In this document: one piece after another, positions 54,486 through 64,000 of the stretch
How positions within the stretch are numbered: position 1 is the stretch's first letter
Layout: each line of letters begins with the position of its first letter
Assembly (NCBI RefSeq): GCF_910592395.1
Contig: NC_088316.1
Coordinates: 13,516,001-13,580,000 of the forward strand
Direction of reading: 5' to 3'
Origin: Lineus longissimus
Lineage: Eukaryota > Nemertea > Pilidiophora > Heteronemertea > Lineidae
Length of the DNA stretch: 64,000 nucleotides
Translations under genes and position numbers: made by a program
The notes under the pieces: generated by a model
Database searches by the model: none
What the model saw: only the letters and a program-made list of their open reading frames with translations
What the model was told of the DNA's origin: nothing

Positions 54486-55817
54486 AAACCCAGGAACTGG
54501 GAAGATTGTACTGATAAACCCCAGGGACAGCAAAGGACTGGGCAGTCGTCCCAATGAACTCCAGGGACAGCTTAGGACTGGTCAGATTGTGCCAATGAAC
54601 TCCAGGGATAGCATAGGACTGGGTAGATTGTGCCAATGAACTCCAGGGACAGCATAGGACTGGGTAGATTGTGCCAATGAACTCCAGGGACAGCATAGGA
54701 CTGGGTAGATTGTGCCAATGAACACCAGGGACAGCATAGAACTGGGAAGATTGTGCTAATAACACCAGGGACAGCATAGGACTGGGAAGATTGTGCCAAT
54801 GAACTCCAGGGACAGCATAGGACTGGGTAGATTGTGCCAATGAACTCCAGGGACAGCATAGGACTGGGTAGATTGTGCCAATGAACACCAGGGACAGCAT
54901 AGGGCGGGGTAGATTGTGCCGATGAACTCCAGGGACAGCATAGGATTGGGAAGATTGTGCCTATGAATTCCAGGGATAGCATAGGACTGGGTAGATTGTG
55001 CCAATGAACTCCAGGGACAGCATAGGACTGGGTAGATTGTGCCAATGAACTCCAGGGACAGCATAGGACTGGGTAGATTGTGCCAATGAACACCAGGGAC
55101 AGCATAGGATTGGGAAGATTGTGCTAATAACACCAGGGACAGCATAGAACTGGGAAGATTGTGCTAATAACACCAGGGACAGCATAGGACTGGGAAGATT
55201 GTGCCAATGAACTCCAGGGACAGCATAGGACTGGGTAGATTGTGCCAATGAACTCCAGGGACAGCATAGGACTGGGTAGATTGTGCCAATGAACACCAGG
55301 GACAGCATAGGGCGGGGTAGATTGTGCCGATGAACTCCAGGGACAGCATAGGATTGGGAAGATTGTGCCTATGAATTCCAGGGATAGCATAGGACTGGGT
55401 AGATTGTGCCAATGAACTCCAGGGACAGCATAGGACTGGGTAGATTGTGCCAATGAACTCCAGGGACAGCATAGGATTGGGAAGATTGTGCCAATGAACT
55501 CCAGGGACAGCTTAGGGCGGGGTAGATTGTGCCGCTGAACTCCAGGGACAGCATAGGGCTGGGTAGATTGTGCCGATGAACTCCAGGGACAGCATAGGGC
55601 TGGGTAGATTGTGCCAATGAACTCCAGGGACAGCTTAGGGTGGGGTAGATTGTGCCAATGAACTCCAGGGTCAGCATAGGATTGGGAAGATTGTGCTAAT
55701 AACACCAGGGACAGCATAGGACTGGGAAGATTGTGCCAATGAACTCCAGGGTCAGCATAGGATTGGGAAGATTGTGCTAATAACACCAGGGACAGCATAG
55801 GACTTGGAAGATTGTGC
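54486..55817. repeat. 41-bp minisatellite, about 32 copies
   Basis: The unit is GACTGGGTAGATTGTGCCAA plus TGAACTCCAGGGACAGCATAG (41 bp), with 40-bp variants lacking one base (GCTAATAACACC). A higher-order block repeats: GGCGGGGTAGATTGTGCCGA at 54,903 recurs at 55,311, 408 bp later. Because 41 is not a multiple of 3 and the minus strand of the unit has no stop, long minus-strand frames arise; they are not evidence of a gene. Confidence 0.93.
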
Positions 55818-55829
55818 TTGATATCCAAA

Positions 55830-58800
55830 ATCTACCCGTAAGTTAAGACAAAGTGGCTCACAGGTATGACTCCATGGGATTATAATGGAAGGGACAACAT
55901 GCCTTACAAAGCACTTCTTCTTGATAATGAACGAGACAAAAGTACATAGTTTGCACTAGTATATCAGCATTTTATTTCAAATCATTTCTTATAGGAAGAT
56001 ACCGAGACGGAGATGTCCTGTACAATAACATACATCATCGTACATAAGATGCACATAGCAACAGTGTATTATACTTACATGTATACACAAATTACCTACT
56101 GTGAGAGCTGCTGGACCAAGGCAATGCCCATGACACTATCACTTTCATCATGACTAACATTTTTGTTGGGCTTCATGGCACACATTTGAGCCATCGCCTT
56201 GAATTTGCAAGGCTTGCCACATTTTATTCAGAAGTCGGAAAACCACACCAAAAATGCCAAAAATGTATACCTGGTGTTTGATGTCACTCGAACAAAGTCC
56301 AAATAAAAGGGTAGGGGTTTATTTGATGAGCCATTTTTCAGCATAACCCAGTGACACAGGCATTGGGGAGGTCCATGATAACAGTATATCGTAGTACAAA
56401 GATGCACATGTCAACAGTGTATTATACACAAACGTATATCGGAGTACATGAAATGTACATTATAACAGTATATCATACAAGAGGCACTCTACTTGTCTAC
56501 AAACTTTTATCTGATTACAAATTTACTCATCAAATGACTGACAAGACTAAGAAAATCTACGTAATAACAATATCAAAGAATTAAAGTGGTGTGGAACTAA
56601 ACAGATCTGTACAGTGCGTTTGAATATATACAGCTACTAGAAATTCAGATAATTCTTTTTCAGGTAAACACTTCTCTTCTTTCAATTATTGCGCAAGTGT
56701 GACAAAGGACAGCAACATGAGTCATACTTACATGAAAATAACCTAAAAATGGAAACTGAGTTAGTTTCTTGTCTAGATCTCCATTTCATATGAAGATACT
56801 CCCAATAGCTTTAAATCGTGACAGCAAGAAGAATGGCGCACAGAGTTACGCCCGTCTCATTTGCGCTTACAATTTACGAACACGTTTTTGCAACACGACA
56901 TGACTGATTTTGCTATCCTGGGTCACAAGTGTTAGTGATGACCTGTTCGTAAGGATATGATTAAAGGGTTGGTCATACATGTAGGCGCCAATATTTTGGC
57001 TAGAGCTTGAAATCCAAAAGCAATTAGAACTCTTTCAAAACAAAGTGAATGTCGATTTCAAGGGTGTGAGTCTGTTCTTTGTGTTCCAGAGAAAAACAAG
57101 AAATACTTGATAGGCTGGGGTATACACACCGTGTAAATGAAATTGACAAGCTTTGCCTAATTCCAAACGACTGGCAAATGAGCCTCATTCCCTAGATATA
57201 TATAACCAAATACATAGTAAGAAACAACAACAGATTATACTGAATATTTCAAAGGACTATGATTATAATTATCTATACAAAACAATTTCTTTAGAAACGT
57301 ATGGAGAGGGTTAAATTTGATAGATATTATTTAGTCTCCAGCTGGCGAGAAATTTGAGGTAAAAGAACACATCCATATAGCAACAACAATCTCTACTGCC
57401 TGCAGTGCCAAAAATTCCATTTGAGGGGCCAGAAATAAAAGAGCAATAGATGTCATATCTAAATTGCTCATTTTACAGTTCAAATTATTTCACTGCCACA
57501 GTTAACCAAACTCCACAAAAAGGTATTCCCAGAGAGTGAAGTAACTTGGGTCACAAGTGTGTTACATGTACGGTAAGTTGATTATAGCGCACTGGAGCCT
57601 CTTTTAATTTGTTTGAAACATATCTTTTGGTTGAAGTTGCATGCAGAGTGAAAAATCTGCAGACCACAGTCACCCAATCATGGGCCAGTTACTCCATTTA
57701 CATTCCCTATGGCTGTTTTCTAAACTACATTAGGAGATTCTTTTCGTTTTTGATTTCTACAAATCACAGAAAATAAAATGCAAAGCAAATATACATGAAG
57801 TGTTGAAGGCATACCCTCCGGCCGCAAAGACCAAGCAAAATGCAAAGGAAAACCCACTTAACTGTTAGATAATTTGACTAAGTTTTATCAGCTCACAAGT
57901 TAGCAGCTTAAATTTATTGAGCGAGATATTGCCCTCTTTCGAGGAAAGAAACCATCGTTTAAATCCTAACTGAGATATCAGAATGAGCAACAACATCACA
58001 TAGTGCACATGACGCTTTTTACAACCAACCTTGCACACGTACATGACAACAGTTGCTAGGAAGGAGAGCTGAAGATCTACTTGACTAAAGATTGCTAATA
58101 ACAGAGAAATCTACATTCTCATGAAAGAGAAAACCCGTGCACATTGCATTGGATGGCTTGTATTAGATTATTTGTTCTAAGCTCATATCACATCTCAGAC
58201 TTTCCGATCTGATCAGCCAAAATTAAGAATTAGCAACTTGGCGAAGAAGACAGAACTTGTTGACCTCTCTAGTGAAAATTGCGGACCATTCACCTCTTTC
58301 CAAAAGAGTGCCTTTCGTGTTGGAGTTGCCAAACTTTGCTAATTCTTGGGGTCAGCCTTTGTTGATTTCTACATCGCAAAAAACGTCATGTTGAAAACAA
58401 CAAAATGGCTGACCCCATACGTCGGCCATTTTGTTTTTGCACAAAGACGCTCCACCACTTGGGGCCCTGATCAGGAAAGAGGTGAATTGTCCTTTGTGAC
58501 CAAGGATTTTAAGATTTATGCCGCTAAATCAAAGTTGAGTTTGCAAAATCACACAATTGAAAAGTTTATTCCAAGGTTCCAGGTGCCACTGCCATGTCTC
58601 ATCAATTGTTACCCAAGTCAAATAGCTGACATCTAGCAGTTGATACTTCTTTCCATGTCATAGTCGATAGCTGATGGCCAATTCGTGTCGCAGGCACCAA
58701 AAACGACCACAGCAAACAAGGAATTTCCTTACCAGTTCATGATTATCGAAAATGAAGAATAACGCAAACAAAAAAACCGAGCACATTTGAAACAAATCAG

Positions 58801-60350
58801 ACAAAATAACCAAAAAGAATTCTCAATTCACCACAGTAGTACCAGCTAAAGTGCATGTACGTGTAACTCTGCTTAGAGAAGACAACCTGAAAACATATTC
58901 GAAAGCATGCAAATATTATAAAGATGTGACAGATAATGTACAATTTTTTCAATACGGTTTTCGTGAAATTTTGCTTATTACACTACAGAGGAACCGCCCT
59001 TAGCAGGACAACCTCTACGATAAAGGACAATTTTATAATGAAATCAAAGTTACATCAAGAGTGTTAAAATGAGCGTACCCAGAATATATTAACAAATATC
59101 AACAACACTTGATTAGTAATACATCTTTGCCCAGGGCAATTAGTACGTGTGTAAACATGATCAGGACTACACTCAATGCCGCTACGGACGGACATTGGGG
59201 CCGCGCCCCAAGCAGGAATCAGACTAGGTTTCCTTATTTACACAATAGTGGAAAGACTGCAGAGGCCCTTGTAAGGATCTAACTACTGTTCTTATTGTAA
59301 TAGCTCCTACTAGATGCTTCTTTATACACTTTTAAAGCTTTAAAACACACTTAACTGTTACTCGTATTCAGGGATTTCCCATAAGCAGAATGTAGGGTTA
59401 GTTCCTGTCATATTATCCAATTAAGCGTCTCAAGTTCTGTGGGCCCATTCAAAGGAGCCAATCAAGAGGCCCTATTTTGGCTTTTTTAAATATACTATGT
59501 TTTGCTGATTTTTTGGGAATCGGATAAATGCAAAATTGGGTAAATCTTATTCATTCGTGAGTCCAATGAACTGAAAGGGGACAGGCACTGAGAAGATTTT
59601 ACCAAGACCACATGGTCATTTTTCATTACAAATGTACAGTACTGTATGTTTTGTCATTTTCATTACCAAATCTTTGGGAGTGGTGGCTGAACAACATTGG
59701 GTCCCCAATCACATTCGAAAGGTAGATTTCGTTTTATGGGGTCACCACAATCTGAATGAAATCTGAATGAAATAAGTTTTTTTCTGTCCCATTGTTTGGC
59801 AAAGTAAACTTCCAGCTTGAAAAGTCGACATGTCTTCCATTATATACAAATCATTTTCATCACTGCAGGGGTGATATGGTTAATACATTTGTATTATTAA
59901 GATATAGGTACTGATAATTAATACAGCTAGGCTATATCAACAAGAACAAAATTCTACAAAATTTACAACTTGGAGGAAACTGATATTGAAAAGACCTTAA
60001 TGTAACAACATCAGTGCAAATTCATAGACAATTTAGACGCAATGCAAAGTACCGGTCTTTAAATGCAATTACCAATTACTCAACATAACCAGTACTTGCA
60101 GAGTTGCATACAAAATGGGACTCCAAAAACACCTTCCAGGAGCACTTTTTTTCCAATATATGAGAGAACAAGGTACAACGTTATTTACCGCTTTTCAACC
60201 CTAAAGGCAACTTGGAATCAGGATTGGAACAAGAAACTTTCAGTTATTACTCACATTTTTTCTCCTCTTTTTGCCCCATTGTTTGAGGAAGACCCCAAAG
60301 CAGTTTTCAGGGCAACAAGATGAAAGTACATGTACTAGTGTTTTCCATTC
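55830..60350. other. Intergenic stretch without a recognised gene
   Basis: No exon with splice sites and a recognisable product was found. It contains a fold-back sequence (58.3 kb) and a remnant of a pogo-like end near 58,988 (CAGAGGAACCGCCCTTAGCA). A plus-strand frame at 58,346-58,636 overlaps the fold-back and resembles no family known to me. Confidence 0.5.
58303..58495. mobile_element. Imperfect fold-back sequence
   Basis: ATTCACCTCTTTCC on the left is mirrored by GGAAAGAGGTGAAT on the right. TTGGGGTCAGCC mirrors GGCTGACCCCA nearer the centre. The arms are about 80-90 bp with many mismatches. Confidence 0.5.
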
Positions 60351-60352
60351 CG

Positions 60353-60358
60353 TTTATT
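60353..60358 (-). promoter_or_regulatory. TDRD3: Candidate TDRD3 polyadenylation signal
   Basis: AATAAA on the minus strand, 377-382 nt after the stop of the distal last exon. Confidence 0.4.
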
Positions 60359-60734
60359 AACTCTCCATTATTCCTACCATGCTATGTTTAAACTATTAAA
60401 AATAGCACAGTCAGCGATGAACCGAGTCATCGCGAGCATCATCTCTTAATAGCTTGGTATAGCGGGAAATTTGAAAGCATTTCAAGAGAGGAACGATGTA
60501 AAAAGCAATGTTAACTTATGTCAAAGTTCCACAGAGGACAAAATATCTGTGACAGAGATTAATGTCGGTACTCCGTGAAGGTGTTTTAATCAAACCGCCC
60601 TACAATTCTTAAAGAAGTGGTATCATGGTCTAGTCAAATTCCCTTTATGGACAAACGAGGTCTGAACGAATTATCTAATAATAAAATCCACTGCCAAATG
60701 TCTCGGGGACAGAAGAACAGGGATAGAGCATTTG

Positions 60735-60950
60735 TCAATTGATCCTGGCGGGCGGCGGCTGGTACAGTTGCTGACTTGGTTTCTGTGTTCGTTTTTCGTA
60801 GCTAAGATCGGCGCGTCTGAATTCCAATGTCGGCGGCATTTGTCCTGCGTACTGAATCATAGTAATGGGTGGAGGTGGTATAGAAAAGTTTGCAGCATGG
60901 ATTGGTACAACCTGCGGTATGAACTGGTTGTGTATTGGGGGCGGATCGGC
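60735..60950 (-). CDS. TDRD3: TDRD3 distal last exon
   Basis: Acceptor TGAATAATTTCAG, phase 0, 71 codons and TGA. Contains ANFSIPPPPITMIQYAGQMP, then TLEFRRADLSYEKR, and ends QQLYQPPPARIN. The ending closely resembles the C-terminus of vertebrate TDRD3, so this is the ancestral-type end. Confidence 0.88.
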   Translation of the reverse strand, partial: ADPPPIHNQFIPQVVPIHAANFSIPPPPITMIQYAGQMPPTLEFRRADLSYEKRTQKPSQQLYQPPPARIN

Positions 60951-63900
60951 CTGAAATTATTCAAAAATATTTTTTCTCTGTAAGGATTTGAAAATTACGT
61001 CGTCTTCTGGTACCCTTGCTGGTATTGGTGTCCTTGCCCACCACGTCTGTACTCCACTGGACCTTGCATTTGATTCGTGTACATCTCGGCTGGTAAAGGT
61101 GGTGGAGGCACGCTGAAATCTATTGCCTTGAATGAGAGTGGCATCTGCTGGACGTACTGCGGCTGCGGAGGGTACTGGACGGCCTGCTGTGAAGTGAGTT
61201 CTGCCTGCAAAAGATTAAGAGCCCCAACGAATCAGTCACACAGAAAGCTACAGCTAACAAACATGCAGGGAGTGGTTTTGAATCAAAAATGAGAGTAACT
61301 TCAGATTTTAGGAGGTAAAAAATAAGCTGAGAATGCCCCGCTTACTCTAAATGCCTTTATCTTGTGCATTCAACGTTTCACCCGTGGTTAAATTTCTTTG
61401 TAATTGAATTAAATTTTCATGTCAACAGAAAATATCCAATATTTTCATGTCACCACTCTCAATCTACTTGGAGAAAAACATGTTTCACAGTACAAGTCAT
61501 TAACTTACTTCATTAGTTAATAGTTATTTGTCAGTTTGAAAAAATTTCCAACAGGACAGAGGGGAAGAGTTACATTTTTTTGCGTTGAGACGATTGAAAG
61601 TGTGGGTGAAATGTGATAAAAGATATGTATTTTGGGATAAATTGATGTATAATTTTGAAATAGGTGTGGGCTGCAGTATCGAGCTGAGTGTACTTGAAGT
61701 ACATGAAGTGGTTATAAATTGTAGTTGCCCTAGCATGTACCGGAAATGTTTATGTGTGTGTTCTGTTTAGAAAGATGTAAGTGGACTTGTTTTTCCCATG
61801 ATATCTCATTCCCTAAGAAACAGTATCTGTTAATTTCAGTATGAATTTTTCAGACAAAATTATTGATGGTTGAGGTTAAATTTTAGAACAATCAAACCAA
61901 AGTAAACATTTTGAATCAAAGATTTGATTGGTTATGTCTCCAAAACCACACCCACACGTATGAAAAGAAATACAAAACAACAAAGGCAAGACCGATATTC
62001 AAAATTACCCTAGCACCCCTTAAATCCAGAGTGAACTGATCCAACGTCCAATGGAAGATTCCACTACAGCCATGCAGGGGGTTTGACACAGTCTGAATTA
62101 GCTCAGAAGTAAAGTTAGGCAAATCTAAGATAATTATTAATATCTGAAACAAGACTCTGAGAATTTGTTTAGAATTAGTGACCACTTTGATCCACAACAT
62201 CTAGACTAGAATCGACTGCGACAACACTCAGAGTTAGACTAAAATTACAACACCAATTAAAATACTGGTACGCAGGTAATCAATATATATACAGGTAACA
62301 AACAATTGATACTATTCGCAAACTTCAGTTATGGGCAAAAATTATTTTAGGATAATATAGCACACCAACAGAAACAAAGGCTTTTGTTTGAGGAAGATAG
62401 TCTTCAAATCTGGAGTGGAAATTGCAAGTAAAAACTTGACTTCATGACGTCAACCAGAAAAAAAAATCCTCATCATCATTCTCTGATCAAAATCTGAACC
62501 TCTCTACGTAGGCTAACGTGAGAATGGCAATTCACTGCCAATTAGTTGCTACTTGATTAAGGCACATTACGTGCCGAAAGCTAATTGAGTTTTTGGACCA
62601 AATTATATACAGCCTATCATGAAAACAGTGTTACTTCAGTTTTCTTTGCCATTCAGGCAAATCTTTTGACTTTCTACTTACCAGCAGAGCCTTGGGTATC
62701 ATCTTGATTTCAGCGAGGAGAACTTCTTCTGTGTTGCCATAGTCAGTGAATGTGACCACGCAGGTTTCGACATTGTCACTTACACCAACGATTGTAGCCC
62801 GATAAAACTGAAACAGGAACCAGATTAGTTTAAACAAATAAGTAAGGGAAATTGTAACTGCATCAAACCACATCCAGGGATAGAACGGTGCTCACAACAA
62901 AGCAACGAAAAAAAACATCCATGTGAAAATGATGTCCGTTAATAGAACTGCCCTCGTTTGAAAAAATGTGCCTCCAAAATGCTCATTTTTGTTCGATTTA
63001 GAAAATTCGAAGTGCTACAGAGTGCTGAGGCATGGCTCTTTTTCTATGTTGTCAAATCCAACCCATTCTTAAAGGGGGAAAAACACAAATCCTTCAATAA
63101 TGTTACAACCCTACACATCTAGAGGTATGCTTAACGCTGCAACTCTACATTTCATGAGAGAATTTCGGACAGTGTAGTCAGAAGGAGTTTCGATGTCAAA
63201 ATCTCTAGGGTCAAGATTGGAAAGTCCAAGATTTCCGACTGGAAGACACCACACCAGAAACCATGCACACGCTATTGCTGAAGAACGTGGTAGAAGAGAA
63301 CAGGTTGACATTTCCCCTCCAAGGGAATCACTAAATCGTACCGCAAAATAAGATGCAGTTACTAACCTCTTTGTCTTCCCAGTACTGAGCCAAACAATAG
63401 TCGCCAACTTTCCACTTTCTTGGGTAAGGTTGCGAGTGATCCTGGATCAAGAAAACTACAGTTACCCAATAGGAAAATGTGTGGGGAAAATATCAGTTCC
63501 AGTCAGAGGAGCCTCCTGGCCCGGGTTCGATCCCGGGGAGAACCCAGATTGTATGTCTCACCGGATGAACAGGCATGGCTTTCAAGGAACTAAAAACCCC
63601 TGGCTCTTCTCAACTCTGTCAACATATGAATTTTCAAAGTTCTGCCAGATGAGACTGAAATCTGTGGTCCCTTTTATCATGGAGAGTAAAAGATAACAGA
63701 AAACACACAGGTCATGTTGGTGGACTGAAGCCCATAGTAAAAATATTTTGCCAAGTGTACCAACCTGATAATATTCGACATGCTGGACGTGATTGTGATT
63801 CATCTGCGATGCGCCATCCTCCCATCCTTGGTTATACTGGCCGTTATAATGGTTGGACTGCGGAACATACGTCGAATATTCGGCAAGTCGTGTATCAGCA

Positions 63901-64000
63901 CCATTACTTGTGGAATAAGTCACTGCCTGCTCGAGACTCTGAACAGGTATGGCCTGCGGGGCGGCCGACGTTGACGTTTCCTGCTCATAATAGTTAGTCT
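60735..64000 (-). CDS. TDRD3: Tudor domain-containing protein 3, C-terminal part (5' end outside window)
   Basis: Visible exons in transcript order: 64,000-63,765 (continues past the edge), 63,441-63,367, 62,807-62,682, then two alternative last exons, 61,204-60,995 and 60,950-60,735. The second and third visible exons make a Tudor domain: KWKVGDYCLAQYWEDKE then FYRATIVGVSDNVETCVVTF and TDYGNTEEVLLAEI. The aromatic-cage type residues (W, Y, Y of DYGN) are present. The KWKxGDxCxAxYWED start and the C-terminal E-[F/Y]-R-R and QQLYQPPPARIN match TDRD3 better than SMN or SPF30. TDRD3 reads methylarginine marks and works with topoisomerase 3B. The N-terminal OB-fold and UBA parts would lie beyond the right edge. 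All visible internal junctions are phase 0. Confidence 0.9.
60995..61204 (-). CDS. TDRD3: TDRD3 proximal last exon, paralogous to the distal one
   Basis: Acceptor CTTAATCTTTTGCAG, phase 0, 69 codons and TAA. Contains IDFSVPPPPLPAEMYTNQMQ, then GPVEYRRGGQGHQYQQ, and ends GYQKTT. It aligns with the distal exon (FS[I/V]PPPP..QM...E[F/Y]RR) but lacks the QLYQPPPARIN tail. No phase-0 donor was found that would join it to the distal exon. Confidence 0.82.
   Translation of the reverse strand, partial: AELTSQQAVQYPPQPQYVQQMPLSFKAIDFSVPPPPLPAEMYTNQMQGPVEYRRGGQGHQYQQGYQKTT
62682..62807 (-). CDS. TDRD3: TDRD3 exon, second half of Tudor domain
   Basis: Acceptor GGTTCCTGTTTCAG, 126 nt, phase 0-0, donor GTAAGT. 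Encodes FYRATIVGVSDNVETCVVTF, TDYGNTEEVLLAEI and KMIPKALL. Confidence 0.93.
63367..63441 (-). CDS. TDRD3: TDRD3 exon, first half of Tudor domain
   Basis: Acceptor TTTTCTTGATCCAG, 75 nt, phase 0-0, donor GTTAGT. Encodes DHSQPYPRKWKVGDYCLAQY and WEDKE. Confidence 0.92.
63495..63560. repeat. tRNA-like/SINE fragment in TDRD3 intron
   Basis: CCCGGGTTCGATCCCGGG is a perfect T-arm with B-box. The downstream AGAACCCAGATTGTATGTCT resembles text at 471-495. Only the 3' half of a tRNA-like head is evident. Confidence 0.4.
63765..64000 (-). CDS. TDRD3: TDRD3 exon upstream of the Tudor domain, cut by the window edge
   Basis: 236 nt visible, ending CAG then donor GTTGGT, phase 0. The peptide is low-complexity, Gln/Asn/Tyr-rich (includes YSTSNGADTRLAEYSTYVPQ and NHYNGQYNQGWEDG), as expected for the disordered linker before the Tudor domain. 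Confidence 0.8.

Noticed and set aside
54484-55828. Long minus-strand frames (up to 234 codons) with Leu/Pro/Trp repeats
   Set aside because: They lie wholly in the 41-bp minisatellite, and three frames are open at once because the unit has no stop on that strand.
60995-61204. Splicing of the proximal TDRD3 last exon onto the distal one
   Set aside because: The only nearby donor (GTAATT at the stop) is in the wrong phase and would frameshift the distal exon.

Overview
This is a window of animal nuclear DNA: AT-rich sequence, small exons with GT-AG introns, large introns, tRNA-headed SINE-like repeats, short inverted-repeat transposons and long minisatellites. There are no operons, and almost all long open frames are chance frames or run through tandem repeats. 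The genes resemble vertebrate and other bilaterian orthologues but are not vertebrate-like in layout, so an invertebrate bilaterian, probably marine, is the best reading. The species cannot be named from sequence alone.

Three protein genes are supported. (1) On the minus strand, 37,298 down to 3,951, lies a Jupiter/HN1 family gene (JPT1-like). Its first exon carries NPDSRNSSR, which continues as VLNPPGG in exon 2, and its last exon ends in APPGGKSNITFG-stop; both ends are family hallmarks. Between them sit at least 15 small exons plus one longer exon, all phase 1-1 and therefore skippable in frame. Most encode a roughly 25-40 residue module built on [N/D]-P-x-[T/L/S]-G. (2) On the plus strand, 39,074-46,928, is a complete cramped/CRAMP1 chromatin gene. 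It has 16 coding exons, consistent phases throughout and 1,190 codons before the stop, with a SANT-type domain near the N-terminus. (3) On the minus strand, from the right edge to 60,735, is the 3' part of TDRD3: the Tudor domain and two homologous alternative last exons, each with its own stop.

The Jupiter and CRAMP1 genes are head to head across about 1.8 kb (37,299-39,073), a likely shared promoter region. The same two families are neighbours in human (CRAMP1-JPT2), so this looks like conserved linkage. Between CRAMP1 and TDRD3 is a repeat-rich intergenic tract. It holds an 86/87-bp tandem array (48.6-51.7 kb) interrupted by a nested mobile-element cluster (51.76-54.04 kb), and then a 41-bp minisatellite (54.49-55.82 kb). 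About 4.5 kb without recognised genes follows.

The most unusual object is the Jupiter exon array. Skipping every optional exon gives a protein of about 136 residues, the size of vertebrate JPT1. Using them all gives about 783. Most of the optional exons have weak 5' splice sites, unlike the constitutive exons. TDRD3, with its duplicated terminal exons, is a second case of exon duplication feeding alternative splicing.
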